Source: SVQP01 sp045587385
GTDB taxonomy: Bacteria; Bacillota; Clostridia; Oscillospirales; CAG-272
Assembly: GCA_045587385.1 (NCBI GenBank)
Contig: JAZNCE010000003.1
Coordinates: forward strand, 29,971 to 93,970
Reading direction: 5' to 3'
DNA length: 64,000 bases
In this document: positions 25,872 through 33,404 of the stretch, piece by piece
How positions within the stretch are numbered: the stretch's first letter is position 1
How the letters are laid out: every line of letters begins with the position of its first letter
Translations under genes and position numbers: made by a program
The notes under the pieces: model-generated
Told to the model about the DNA's origin: nothing
The model's input: only the letters and a program-made list of their open reading frames with translations
The model's database searches: none

Positions 25872-25900
25872 AGTATAACTGATTTTTCGAAAAATTGCAA
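25872..25900 (-). promoter_or_regulatory. Promoter of the peptide-binding lipoprotein gene
   Basis: Minus-strand TTGCAA (25895-25900), 17-bp spacer, TATACT (25872-25877). It lies about 200 bp upstream of the start codon. Confidence 0.65.
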
Positions 25901-25953
25901 GAGAAAAATCAAAATTTAATATATAATTTATAAATTTATTTTTGGGAGGGGTC

Positions 25954-26793
25954 ATGGAAAGCCGATTTCGAACTGATCTTGCCTGTGAGCGAAGGGGGAA
26001 CGCGCACGGCGACGATTCCTTGCTGTACGGCTGTCGCGTCAGCCGTACGGTGGAGCGACACAAGGAAAAAAAGACAGCGTATGCGACCGTGCGCTTTGAC
26101 AAGCTTTCTGCCGACGCGGAGAGTATGCATCAAAATCCCGTGCGTGCGGTTGCAGAGCTGCTGGCGCAAAGCGCAACGCGTCTTGCTCCCGACGCGCGTT
26201 GCGTGCTGGTTGCCTGCCTTGGAAATCCGCGCATCACGCCCGATAGTCTCGGCCCTTGTACGGCGCGTGCCCTGGAGGTCACGCGCCACGTGCAGCTGTT
26301 GGATCCCGCTGTCTTTTCGCGTTTTGGCAAGGGGGCTTTGTGCGCAGTTGTGCCCGGGGTGCTTGGGGATACGGGAATGGAGGCGTCCGAGCTTGTGCGG
26401 GGCGCAGCGCGCGAGGTAGGGGCGGAGCTGGTCGTGGCGGTGGACGCCTTGGCGGCATGCAATCCCGCGCATCTTGGCACTACCGTGCAGATCTGTGATC
26501 GCGGGCTTCGCCCCGGGTCGGGTGTGGGCAACCGCCGCGTGCCCGTTGATGCCGGGAACGTGGGCTGTCCCGTGATCTCGCTCGGTATGCCCACTGTGAT
26601 AGACGGCGGCACGCTGCTTTGCGACGCGCTCTCGCGTGCGGGGATCTGCGGTGTGGGAGAGGAGCTGGAAAAGTATCTTGCCTCGGTGGGACACTATCTG
26701 GTCGCGCCTGCGGATATTGACGCGATCGTCCTGCACGGTGGTGCGCTGCTGGCGCGCGCCATCGGCGCTTGCTTCGGACTTGGGGATGTGTGA
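25954..26793 (+). CDS. gpr: Spore germination protease GPR
   Basis: 279 residues from ATG 25954, directly after GGGAGGGG; a TTG at 25942 is less likely. The RTDLA start, CLGNPRITPDSLGP, VTRH, VPGVLGDTGMEASELV, VDALAACNPAHLGTTVQI, GSGVGNRR and GMPTVIDGG blocks are the GPR family signatures. The enzyme degrades small acid-soluble proteins when spores germinate and is made as a zymogen in the forespore. The protein is shorter than Bacillus GPR (about 370), lacking some C-terminal sequence. spoIIP follows, as in many spore formers. I saw no convincing forespore sigma site. Confidence 0.93.
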   Translation: MESRFRTDLACERRGNAHGDDSLLYGCRVSRTVERHKEKKTAYATVRFDKLSADAESMHQNPVRAVAELLAQSATRLAPDARCVLVACLGNPRITPDSLGPCTARALEVTRHVQLLDPAVFSRFGKGALCAVVPGVLGDTGMEASELVRGAAREVGAELVVAVDALAACNPAHLGTTVQICDRGLRPGSGVGNRRVPVDAGNVGCPVISLGMPTVIDGGTLLCDALSRAGICGVGEELEKYLASVGHYLVAPADIDAIVLHGGALLARAIGACFGLGDV

Positions 26794-26796
26794 GGT

Positions 26797-26823
26797 ATAA
26801 TTTTTCTTATGCTCGCATACCGT
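26797..26823 (+). promoter_or_regulatory. Possible sigma-E-type promoter before spoIIP
   Basis: ATA at 26797-26799, 16 bp, then CATACCGT at 26816-26823 resembles the mother-cell sigma-E pattern (ATA, 16-18 bp, CATACAMT). A TATAAT overlaps at 26796, so the call is tentative. Confidence 0.35.
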
Positions 26824-26854
26824 GTAGCATCACCTACGAAAAGGAGCATGGAAA

Positions 26855-27973
26855 ATGGACGAGCATAAAACAAACGGTATGACGGAATTTTTAAGGCGCG
26901 AGATCCGCGCGTGGGAGGATGCGGGGGCGATCGGACACTTGGGCACGCGCGCACACAGATTCCCCAAATGGCTGCCCGTGGCGGCGGCAGCTGTCGGCGC
27001 TGCGGTACTGATCACACTTGCCGTGTTTTTGGTGCCGTGGAGCAGCATGAAGCCGCCCGCCCCCGACAGCGGACAAGAGGGCGGGGAGCTTGACGGTGCC
27101 GTTCCGCCCTTGACGCAGGATAGTGAAGCGCAACAGCCCGAGCAAAGCACGGAGCAGGGCAGCGCGCAAGAGCCTGTGCCGCTTGACCCGTACGCTTACG
27201 ATTATGCGGTCGTGCCTGCGGGCGCTGTGCCCATCGTACCCATGGATATCGGTGCAAAACAAAACCCCGTCGATCAGACCGACGGAGGAATCGATATGGA
27301 AGGCGTGATGGAGTCGGCTTGTCTGATCCCCGCGCCGCGCGGCAGCATCAGCGTGCTGATCATACATACCCATACGGGTGAGGGCTACAATCGCGAGGGC
27401 GCGTTGTGGCTGGACGCCGATGACGAGGAGTTTGCGCGCAGCGCGGACGGCTCTGACGGTGTGGTAGCAGTAGGGGCACGGCTTGCGCAGAAACTGAACG
27501 AGGCGGGCATCGGCACCATCCATTGTAAGACCGTGTTTGACGGAGAGTCCAACCGTGAGTCCTACGCGCGTGCAGCGGAGGCGATCAAAGCCTTCCGTCT
27601 GGCGTACCCCGGATTGGTCTGCGTCATTGACGTGCACCGTGCCGCAAGCATCAACGAGCAGGGGCATTACGTGCGCTCGCTTGCCGTCAAGGACGGGCAG
27701 GGGATTGCGCAAACGCAGGTCATCTGCGGCATGAACGCAGGCGAGCAGAGCAAGACAAATCTTGCACTTGCAATGCTGCTGCACGAGCGCATGAACGCAG
27801 CCTTTTCGGGCAGCTGCGCGGGCGTGATCTGCAAATCGCAAACGCTCAATCAAGACCTTTCCCCCTTTGCGCTGACGCTGGAGATCGGCAGCTGCGGCAA
27901 TACGCCCGCGGAAGCAGAGGCGGCAGCCGACGTGACGGCTGCCGCACTATGTACGCTGTTCCAAACCAATTAA
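26855..27973 (+). CDS. spoIIP: Stage II sporulation protein P
   Basis: 372 residues. One membrane segment (about 47-67) is followed by an acidic Gln/Glu-rich linker and the SpoIIP domain (about 160-370). The catalytic motifs are IIHTHTGEGY near 167-176, VIDVHRAAS and LTLEIGSCGNT. SpoIIP is an amidase/endopeptidase that, with SpoIID and SpoIIM, thins septal peptidoglycan during engulfment. AAGGAG lies 8 nt before the start. Linkage to gpr strongly supports an endospore-forming host. Its stop overlaps the tail of the opposing small membrane protein gene by four bases. Confidence 0.93.
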   Translation: MDEHKTNGMTEFLRREIRAWEDAGAIGHLGTRAHRFPKWLPVAAAAVGAAVLITLAVFLVPWSSMKPPAPDSGQEGGELDGAVPPLTQDSEAQQPEQSTEQGSAQEPVPLDPYAYDYAVVPAGAVPIVPMDIGAKQNPVDQTDGGIDMEGVMESACLIPAPRGSISVLIIHTHTGEGYNREGALWLDADDEEFARSADGSDGVVAVGARLAQKLNEAGIGTIHCKTVFDGESNRESYARAAEAIKAFRLAYPGLVCVIDVHRAASINEQGHYVRSLAVKDGQGIAQTQVICGMNAGEQSKTNLALAMLLHERMNAAFSGSCAGVICKSQTLNQDLSPFALTLEIGSCGNTPAEAEAAADVTAAALCTLFQTN

Positions 27974-28260
27974 GTCTTTTGCTTCAGACAAAGGATCTCG
28001 ATGCAGGCGATGAGTGCCACCAGCACGATGCCAAGACCAAAGCTGATCACGCCGGCTTCAATACCGCCGACGATGCCGAAGAACACGAAAATGCAAGCGG
28101 TCAGGGAAACGCCCTTGACAACCTTGCCAAGACCCAGCGCGCAGACAAACTGCCAGAGTGCTGCGGGCAGGGAAAGCAGAACGGAAATAAGCGACTCGTT
28201 CTCGGCGGTGCGAGAGCCTACGTTTGTATTGGTAGTTGCGATTCTGTTATAGTTCGTCAT
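27970..28260 (-). CDS. Small membrane protein, divergent from S24 repressor
   Basis: 96 residues. A polar N-terminus (1-25) is followed by an amphipathic or membrane segment (about 26-48) and two clear membrane helices (about 51-69 and 73-92), ending CLKQKT. I recognise no family. AAAGGAG precedes the start and a perfect consensus promoter drives it. Its promoter region contains an inverted repeat and several CGGAA sites shared with the divergent S24-type repressor gene, so it is probably that repressor's regulated partner. Confidence 0.75.
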   Translation of the reverse strand: MTNYNRIATTNTNVGSRTAENESLISVLLSLPAALWQFVCALGLGKVVKGVSLTACIFVFFGIVGGIEAGVISFGLGIVLVALIACIEILCLKQKT

Positions 28261-28289
28261 GATGAATCTCCTTTTCTCTGTGCGCCGAA

Positions 28290-28360
28290 TTTTCCGAGCT
28301 TGGAAAAACGGCTGCGAAATGTGGAACGGAACTGTCGGAAAATGTTCGGAAAGTTCCGAA
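28290..28360. promoter_or_regulatory. Operator array of CGGAA/TTCCG motifs
   Basis: TTCGGAA-AG-TTCCGAA (28345-28360) is a perfect 7-2-7 inverted repeat. CGGAA also occurs at 28327 and 28336, about one helical turn apart. TTTTCC-N6-GGAAAA lies at 28290-28307. More CGGAA copies are at 28427 and 28459. The sites lie downstream of the minus-strand promoter, where binding would block transcription. Confidence 0.6.
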
Positions 28361-28379
28361 ATTGGAATATCATGGCTGT

Positions 28380-28408
28380 ATTATAACACCCAAAATCGGA
28401 TTTGTCAA
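28380..28408 (-). promoter_or_regulatory. Consensus promoter of the small membrane protein gene
   Basis: Minus-strand TTGACA (28403-28408), 17-bp spacer, TATAAT (28380-28385). It is about 120 bp upstream of the start codon. Confidence 0.8.
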
Positions 28409-28449
28409 CCCCTATTTTTCAAAAATCGGAAAAATTTTTCAAAAACCTC

Positions 28450-28478
28450 TTTACAAAACGGAAAAACCGTGCTATAAT
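28450..28478 (+). promoter_or_regulatory. Promoter of the S24 repressor with operator in the spacer
   Basis: TTTACA (28450-28455), 17-bp spacer, TATAAT (28473-28478). The spacer contains ACGG-AAAAA-CCGT (28458-28470), an inverted repeat containing the CGGAA motif, which suggests autorepression. Confidence 0.7.
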
Positions 28479-28528
28479 AAGACCGTAAGAGAAAAAGCAC
28501 GGGAAAAATCCCGGAAACGGAGGGTTTC

Positions 28529-29335
28529 ATGTCCGAACTTACTTATATTGACAGAATCAAGAAGATCAAAAGCGAGCGCCGCATCACCAACGACAAGCTG
28601 TCCGAGATGACCGGCATCCCGCTCGGTACGCTTTCTAAAATTTTGGCAGGCATCAGCGATTCGCCCAAGCTTTCCAACATGCTGGCGATCTGCCGCGCCC
28701 TGGATTGCTCTTTGGATTATATCGTCAGCGGCACGCCCGAAAATCATCATAATTATACTCTGACGGACGGTGAGATCGCACTGGTCGAGCACTACCGCCG
28801 CCTTGACAGCCACGGCAGCGAGCTGGTCGCGCTGGTGCTGGATAAGGAATACGAGCGCGTGACCGCGCAGTCCTACGCAGCTGCACCCGCACCTGTAACC
28901 CCTGCGCGTCAACCCGAAATCAAGCCCTCCAAATCGAGCTTTACCCGCGTGTCGGGCGGACTTGGCAAGCGCACCATCAGCCTGTACGACCTGCCCGTTT
29001 CCGCTGGTACGGGTGTGTATCTGTTTGACAGCGTTGCGACGGATATTGCTATCCCTGACAACGGAAAAACTGCCGATGCGGACTACGCGCTGCGCATTTC
29101 GGGTGACAGTATGGAGCCCAAATATCACGACCGTGACGTGCTGCTGATCCAGGAATGCGATCAGATCGAGCCCGGCGAGCTCGGCATTTTCGTGCTGGAC
29201 GGCGAGGGCTATTTCAAGAAGTTCGGCGGCGATTGCCTGATCTCGCTTAACCCCTTCTACGCGCCCATCATGCTGCGCGATTTCGAGGACATCCGCTGCT
29301 GCGGCAGAGTCATCGGTAAGCTGCATAAAAAGTAA
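28529..29335 (+). CDS. XRE repressor with LexA-like S24 autopeptidase domain
   Basis: 268 residues. An HTH_3 domain (about 7-68: RIKKIKSERRITNDKLSEMTGIPLGTLSKI) precedes a Pro/Ala linker (about 115-140) and an S24 domain. A likely Ala-Gly cleavage bond is in PVSAGTGVY, the nucleophile Ser in RISGDSMEP, and the general-base Lys in GYFKKFGG. Such proteins self-cleave on RecA filaments or another signal and derepress stress or mobile-element genes. No phage genes surround it. ACGGAGG precedes the start. The divergent small membrane protein is the likely target. Confidence 0.88.
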   Translation: MSELTYIDRIKKIKSERRITNDKLSEMTGIPLGTLSKILAGISDSPKLSNMLAICRALDCSLDYIVSGTPENHHNYTLTDGEIALVEHYRRLDSHGSELVALVLDKEYERVTAQSYAAAPAPVTPARQPEIKPSKSSFTRVSGGLGKRTISLYDLPVSAGTGVYLFDSVATDIAIPDNGKTADADYALRISGDSMEPKYHDRDVLLIQECDQIEPGELGIFVLDGEGYFKKFGGDCLISLNPFYAPIMLRDFEDIRCCGRVIGKLHKK

Positions 29336-29350
29336 TACGAACAAAAAATC

Positions 29351-29379
29351 AAGGCTCTGCCGCATGGCTGAGCCTTTTC
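29351..29379 (+). terminator. Terminator after the S24 repressor gene
   Basis: AAGGCTC / GAGCCTT with a 12-base loop, followed by TTTTCTCTT. Confidence 0.7.
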
Positions 29380-29454
29380 TCTTATATTAGATAGGGGGGG
29401 TGAGATTGCCCAATATCATTGAGTTGAAAAACTCTTTACCGGACAAGCGAACGG

Positions 29455-29645
29455 AACGGATGCGCTCTATAAAGGCGTACCCCGGGGGGAAGCTGTCGCG
29501 CAGCGACTGAAGGGGAATTCGAAAGTTTGGTTTTGAATTGTTTTATCCGAACGGGAAGCCGCGCCGTTTTGTCCGCAACTCCCCTTCAGTCGCCTGCGGC
29601 GTCAGCTTCCCCTCGGGGGACGCCTATGCAACGCGCGTCCGCATT
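29455..29645. mobile_element. MITE-like element with ~50-bp imperfect terminal inverted repeats
   Basis: The left arm (about 29455-29519) reads GGCGTACCCCGGGGGG then AAGCTGTCGC..CGACTGAAGGGGA. The right arm (about 29577-29645) is its imperfect inverse, with only scattered mismatches. Arms this long, with about 55 bp between them and no gene, fit a non-autonomous transposon or a conserved structured repeat. It occupies part of the 690-bp gap 29336-30024, which holds no convincing gene. Confidence 0.7.
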
Positions 29646-29652
29646 GTTTGGT

Positions 29653-29932
29653 TAGCCGTACGGGAGTCGAACTAAGTTGGTTTTGACGGGCAGATTTTCC
29701 CCATCCCTGCAGCGTTTCCCTTGGACATACTGCCTGTATGCCCTGCGGGAAAAGCTTTTGGGCTCAAAAAAATCTGCTGCGACAAAACTGCTCGCACCCG
29801 AGGGCGAATGCATTTTTGATAGATTTTGGTGGGATTTTGCGAAGCAAGATACCAATCTTGCGAGTAAAAGCACGCCGAAAGATGCGAAAATCCCTCGCTC
29901 CCGGGCAATTCGGTTCGATTCCCGTACGGCTA
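29653..29932. repeat. 280-bp element with 21-bp tRNA-end-like inverted ends
   Basis: TAGCCGTACGGGAGTCGAAC (from 29653) and GTTCGATTCCCGTACGGCTA (ending 29932) are inverted and match at 19 of 21 bases over the full ends. The ends resemble the T-loop and 3' half of a tRNA, but no complete cloverleaf is present. Several overlapping open frames on both strands lack ribosome sites and family features. Confidence 0.55.
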
Positions 29933-29957
29933 TGCATTCGCGCCTAAACCACACCTG

Positions 29958-29981
29958 AAAATGGGTCCCAACCCATTTTTG
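29958..29981 (+). terminator. Terminator-like hairpin upstream of bcp
   Basis: AAAATGGGT / ACCCATTTT around CCCA, followed by five T. It lies 45 bp before the bcp start, with TGGAGC/GCTCCA adjacent. It may insulate bcp from the repeat elements or belong to its leader. Confidence 0.5.
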
Positions 29982-30024
29982 GAGCAGAGCTCCACGGTGA
30001 GGTTTCAAAAGTTAGGAGGATATT

Positions 30025-30477
30025 ATGTTAACAGTAGGACAAAAAGCACCCGATTTTACCTTAAACGATCAGAACGGCAATCCCGTATCTCTTTCCGACT
30101 TCCTTGGAAAAAAGGTAGTCGTGTATTTCTATCCCAAGGATAATACCCCCGGCTGCACCCGTCAGGCTTGCGCATTTGCGGGCGCATACGAGGCATTCAA
30201 GCAAAAGGATATCGTGGTCATCGGCATCAGCCGCGACAGCACGGCGTCGCACGTCAGATTCGCCGAGAAGTATAATCTGCCCTTTATTCTTTTGTCCGAC
30301 CCCGACCGTATTGCCATTGAGCCCTTTGGTGCATGGCAGGAGAAAAAGCTGTACGGCAAGCTGGGGCTCGGCATTGTGCGCTGCACCTTTATCATTGATG
30401 AGCAGGGAATCGTGTCCCACGTCATGCCCAAGGTCAAGCCCGACACCAATGCAGCAGAGATATTGGCACTTCTTTAA
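30025..30477 (+). CDS. bcp: Thiol peroxidase, Bcp/PrxQ-type peroxiredoxin
   Basis: 150 residues. FYPKDNTPGCTRQACAF carries the peroxidatic Cys near residue 45 and a second Cys four residues on, the arrangement of alpha-type PrxQ. The thioredoxin-like fold continues with VVIGISRDS and CTFIIDEQGIV. The enzyme reduces hydrogen peroxide and organic peroxides with thioredoxin. AGGAGG lies 7 nt before the start. No clear promoter is visible, and the gene sits alone between repeats and a bidirectional terminator. Confidence 0.94.
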   Translation: MLTVGQKAPDFTLNDQNGNPVSLSDFLGKKVVVYFYPKDNTPGCTRQACAFAGAYEAFKQKDIVVIGISRDSTASHVRFAEKYNLPFILLSDPDRIAIEPFGAWQEKKLYGKLGLGIVRCTFIIDEQGIVSHVMPKVKPDTNAAEILALL

Positions 30478-30495
30478 TTTCATGCAAACAAAAAC

Positions 30496-30525
30496 GCGCC
30501 TGCGGAAAATCCGCAGGCGCAATTT
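30496..30525. terminator. Bidirectional terminator between bcp and the surface glycosidase gene
   Basis: GCGCCTGCGG / CCGCAGGCGC with loop AAAAT and A/T-runs on both sides. Confidence 0.88.
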
Positions 30526-30532
30526 TTATGTT

Positions 30533-33220
30533 TCAGTGCTTTTTCTTTTTGGAGCAAACTGCAAAGGGAAGAGCTGCCAAGCTGATCAGAACGATCACGC
30601 CGCCCATAGAGGACTTGCATCCGCCGGGTTTGACCTCGTCGGTGATCTCACCGGTGACCTCGTCGGTACTCTGCTCGGTCGTTTCGGTGCTCGGCACGTA
30701 TTGCTCTGCAGTCTTGGGATCGATGCAGTTCTGATAAGTGTAGTTGAGTCTGCCCAAAGGAGCTGCATCACCGTCGGTGTAGAACTGCTCCATAGTTTCA
30801 ATCTTGCTGTCGCTGTCTGCCCACTTGAACTGCAGCTTAATGCCGTTCGGGTTGGTAATGCCCAGCATTTCCATGGGGACTGCGATCATCATCTTGTTTT
30901 CCTTTGCGCGGTAGTTAACCTCGCCCACAACCTCAAAGGAGTAAGCACCGTCCGTGCCGTTGTAGCGCGCTACGGTGGTGGTGAATTCGTCCTTTGCGCC
31001 GTAGTTGACAATGTAATCATAGCCGTACCAGCCGGTATTGGCATCACAATCCACGTCCACGAACAGCTGCATCCAGGTGGAGTTGTTGTCAAACATGGTG
31101 ATATACTCGCGGGTTTCTGCGTAGAAGTAAACGTTCTTGGTGTCGGCTGTAACCTTGGAAGAAAGAATATCGTTTCTGCCCGTGGTGTTGGTGTATTTGA
31201 CTCTGCCAAAGCCGTAAGCGTTACGGTCCAGCATATCGTTTGCGGGGTCGGTGTAGGTCACAAGCACCTTTTCCCAAATGTCAAACGAGCCTGTGACGTT
31301 GACTGCGTTGCGTGCGTCCTGCACGATCACGGGAGCAGCCCCCTTGAGTCTTTGGATATTATAGGCGATCTGCATGTAGTAGTTGTCAAAGTAGCCGCCC
31401 TTCATCATTTCGGCATCACGCGAGAATTCGGAGGAAGCGCAGTCCACAAAGCCGATCTCACCGGGATAATCCTGTCTTTGCGCGATCCACTCGTTCCAGC
31501 CCGTAACCAGTACGTAAGGAACGTCAGCTTCAATGGCTCTGTCCCACTGGGACTGGAAGTTTGAACCCTGCACGAATGCGTTGGGATTCTTGTCAAGCAG
31601 CTTGAAGTAGTCGGTACGCGATTTTGCGTTATTGACCTTTCCTGCAAAGGATCTGCCAAGGTTGGATTTATCACCGTAAAGTGCGGAATCGGAGAAGCAT
31701 GCCGTGCCAAGATGTTGCGCAATGGACACATTGATCGCACTGGGCTTGCCGTTTGCGTCGTTATAGACGTTCTGCGGCCACTCAAAATCCATCCAGGGCC
31801 AGCCGTTTTCCTTCATGTCCTCGGTGGGCCATTGATTGAGCTTAATGGTAAAGAAATCGTTGACGTTTGCCTCGTAGGGAGCAACGATAGCGGGCTTGCC
31901 GTCGATCATGTACCAGGTATCGGGGTAATGACCGGGGGCGTAGATCTCGTCGTAGATCTGCTTGACGCGGATCACGGCATCGGTATTGGTATAGAACATG
32001 ACCTCGGGAGCGTCGTAGCCCTGCTCGTTGAATTCGTGCAGAATTGCCATGAGCTTGAGTGCAATGCTCGAGTAGGTGGAGTTGTTGGTGGTGTCAAAAT
32101 AGAGGAAGTCAACGCCTGCGTTCATAAGCAGCTCAACGTGCTTGCGCATAACGTATTCGTCGTCAATGTAGTAGTAGCCGTAAAGAGGCTCGCCCCACCA
32201 GTGCCAGGTGTGAACGGGACCCCACAGGGGATTGTTCACGTCGCCTGCCTTATCTCCCGATTGGTCAATGATCTCTTGCATATTCTTCACGCCGGGGTCG
32301 CCGTGCTGACCGTGCCAGAGGAAGTAGAAGATACCCACGTCGTGATCCTCTGTCACAACGCCTACCTGCGTGGAGTCAAACAGGGAACGGTCCAGATCGT
32401 CCGTGCCTGCGTAGCCGCCGAACAGATTGACCTCGTTGTTGGGAACGGTGTAGGAAACGGCATTCTCACCCGAACCGTAGGAAATGGTGGCGTATTTGCC
32501 GTCATCGGAGTAAGTGATCTTGAGCGTGCCTTCGTAATTGTCGTCTGCACCCGGTGCTGTTTCCTTGAATGCGGGATCGGGCCACTCGGTTTTGGGCAGC
32601 GTTGCAGCCTCCTGCTCGCTCTGCTGCTCCTGCTTTGCATATTCCTTGTATGCAGCAAAATCAAATGCCTGCGCCTTTTCCTCGCTGTCAAAGAATGCAA
32701 AATAACGAAGCTCGATCGCGTCACCGGCCTTGATGCCCTGGTGCATGTGCAAAGGGTCAAGACGCAGTTGGGTAAATACGGCGTCCTGCACGTCTGCCCA
32801 GCCTTCGCAGTGGACGATCAGCTTGTGCCATTCACCATCGGGAGTCCAATTCCATTCCAAATGGGAAGCAGCGTCCTGCGAGAAGGAAACACCGTCATTT
32901 CTTGCAATGTATATCTCGCCCATTACCTTAGCGGTGGTGCGGTATTCGATTACAAGATAAGCCGCGTCTGCCACCTTGATGTCGGGCGTGGGAAGCTCCA
33001 TGGCAGGGTCGTTTTCGGTCGCGGTAAAGGTGGTGTATTCACCCTCCTTGACCTCGTAGGTCATTTTTGCCACACCCTTTAATTGCTTGCTGACCTCTTT
33101 GTCGCCAAAGTCAAGGATGTAAGTGGGCTTTGCCTCGTATTCCTGCGCCGCTGCGCTCAGGTAGACAAGCGTGCTAAGCAATATGCAGACGCATAATGCA
33201 AATAGAGTGATGCGTTTCAT
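30533..33220 (-). CDS. Surface GH99/WbsX-like glycosidase with CBM9-like domain (paralogue 1)
   Basis: 895 residues. A signal peptide (1-25) leads to an N-terminal beta-sandwich (about 30-185) ending in the pattern LRLDP...IELRYFAFF. The core (about 285-610) has features of the GH99/WbsX-like TIM barrel: FYFLWHGQHGD, the VDFLYFDTTN strand and VTGWNEWIAQR, whose Glu is a candidate catalytic residue. A CBM9/DOMON-like domain (about 640-830) follows. The C-terminus is GGCKSS, a membrane helix and KKKKH. It probably acts on glycans at the cell surface; the substrate is unknown. A close paralogue lies directly upstream. Confidence 0.75.
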   Translation of the reverse strand: MKRITLFALCVCILLSTLVYLSAAAQEYEAKPTYILDFGDKEVSKQLKGVAKMTYEVKEGEYTTFTATENDPAMELPTPDIKVADAAYLVIEYRTTAKVMGEIYIARNDGVSFSQDAASHLEWNWTPDGEWHKLIVHCEGWADVQDAVFTQLRLDPLHMHQGIKAGDAIELRYFAFFDSEEKAQAFDFAAYKEYAKQEQQSEQEAATLPKTEWPDPAFKETAPGADDNYEGTLKITYSDDGKYATISYGSGENAVSYTVPNNEVNLFGGYAGTDDLDRSLFDSTQVGVVTEDHDVGIFYFLWHGQHGDPGVKNMQEIIDQSGDKAGDVNNPLWGPVHTWHWWGEPLYGYYYIDDEYVMRKHVELLMNAGVDFLYFDTTNNSTYSSIALKLMAILHEFNEQGYDAPEVMFYTNTDAVIRVKQIYDEIYAPGHYPDTWYMIDGKPAIVAPYEANVNDFFTIKLNQWPTEDMKENGWPWMDFEWPQNVYNDANGKPSAINVSIAQHLGTACFSDSALYGDKSNLGRSFAGKVNNAKSRTDYFKLLDKNPNAFVQGSNFQSQWDRAIEADVPYVLVTGWNEWIAQRQDYPGEIGFVDCASSEFSRDAEMMKGGYFDNYYMQIAYNIQRLKGAAPVIVQDARNAVNVTGSFDIWEKVLVTYTDPANDMLDRNAYGFGRVKYTNTTGRNDILSSKVTADTKNVYFYAETREYITMFDNNSTWMQLFVDVDCDANTGWYGYDYIVNYGAKDEFTTTVARYNGTDGAYSFEVVGEVNYRAKENKMMIAVPMEMLGITNPNGIKLQFKWADSDSKIETMEQFYTDGDAAPLGRLNYTYQNCIDPKTAEQYVPSTETTEQSTDEVTGEITDEVKPGGCKSSMGGVIVLISLAALPFAVCSKKKKH

Positions 33221-33253
33221 AAAAGAAACCTCCGTATAAAATGTACTTTAATC

Positions 33254-33282
33254 ATTATAGCATGCAATGCGGTGTTTGTCAA
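33254..33282 (-). promoter_or_regulatory. Perfect promoter of glycosidase paralogue 1
   Basis: Minus-strand TTGACA (33277-33282), 17-bp spacer, TATAAT (33254-33259), with ACGGAGG before the start codon. Confidence 0.85.
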
Positions 33283-33370
33283 TTGAATAGGAATTGAGGC
33301 GAACAACTTTGGCTATCTTGCGAAAAAGATTTGCAACAAGTATATGCAAATTGACATACTCTAAGCGCAA

Positions 33371-33398
33371 AAAAACGGCTGCCCGCAAAGGGCAGCCG
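33371..33398 (-). terminator. Terminator of glycosidase paralogue 2
   Basis: CGGCTGCCC / GGGCAGCCG with loop GCAAA, ending in seven T on the minus strand. It separates the two paralogous genes. Confidence 0.88.
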
Positions 33399-33404
33399 AA
33401 GCGA

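Noticed and set aside
28290..29335. Prophage suspected from the S24 repressor
   Set aside because: No integrase, structural or lysis genes lie within the window around it.
29912..29932. tRNA gene suggested by GTTCGATTCCC
   Set aside because: Only a T-loop and 3' end-like sequence is present; D- and anticodon arms are missing and an inverted copy lies 250 bp away.
29652..30008. Short open frames within the repeat elements before bcp
   Set aside because: They overlap on both strands, lack ribosome sites and lie inside inverted repeats.
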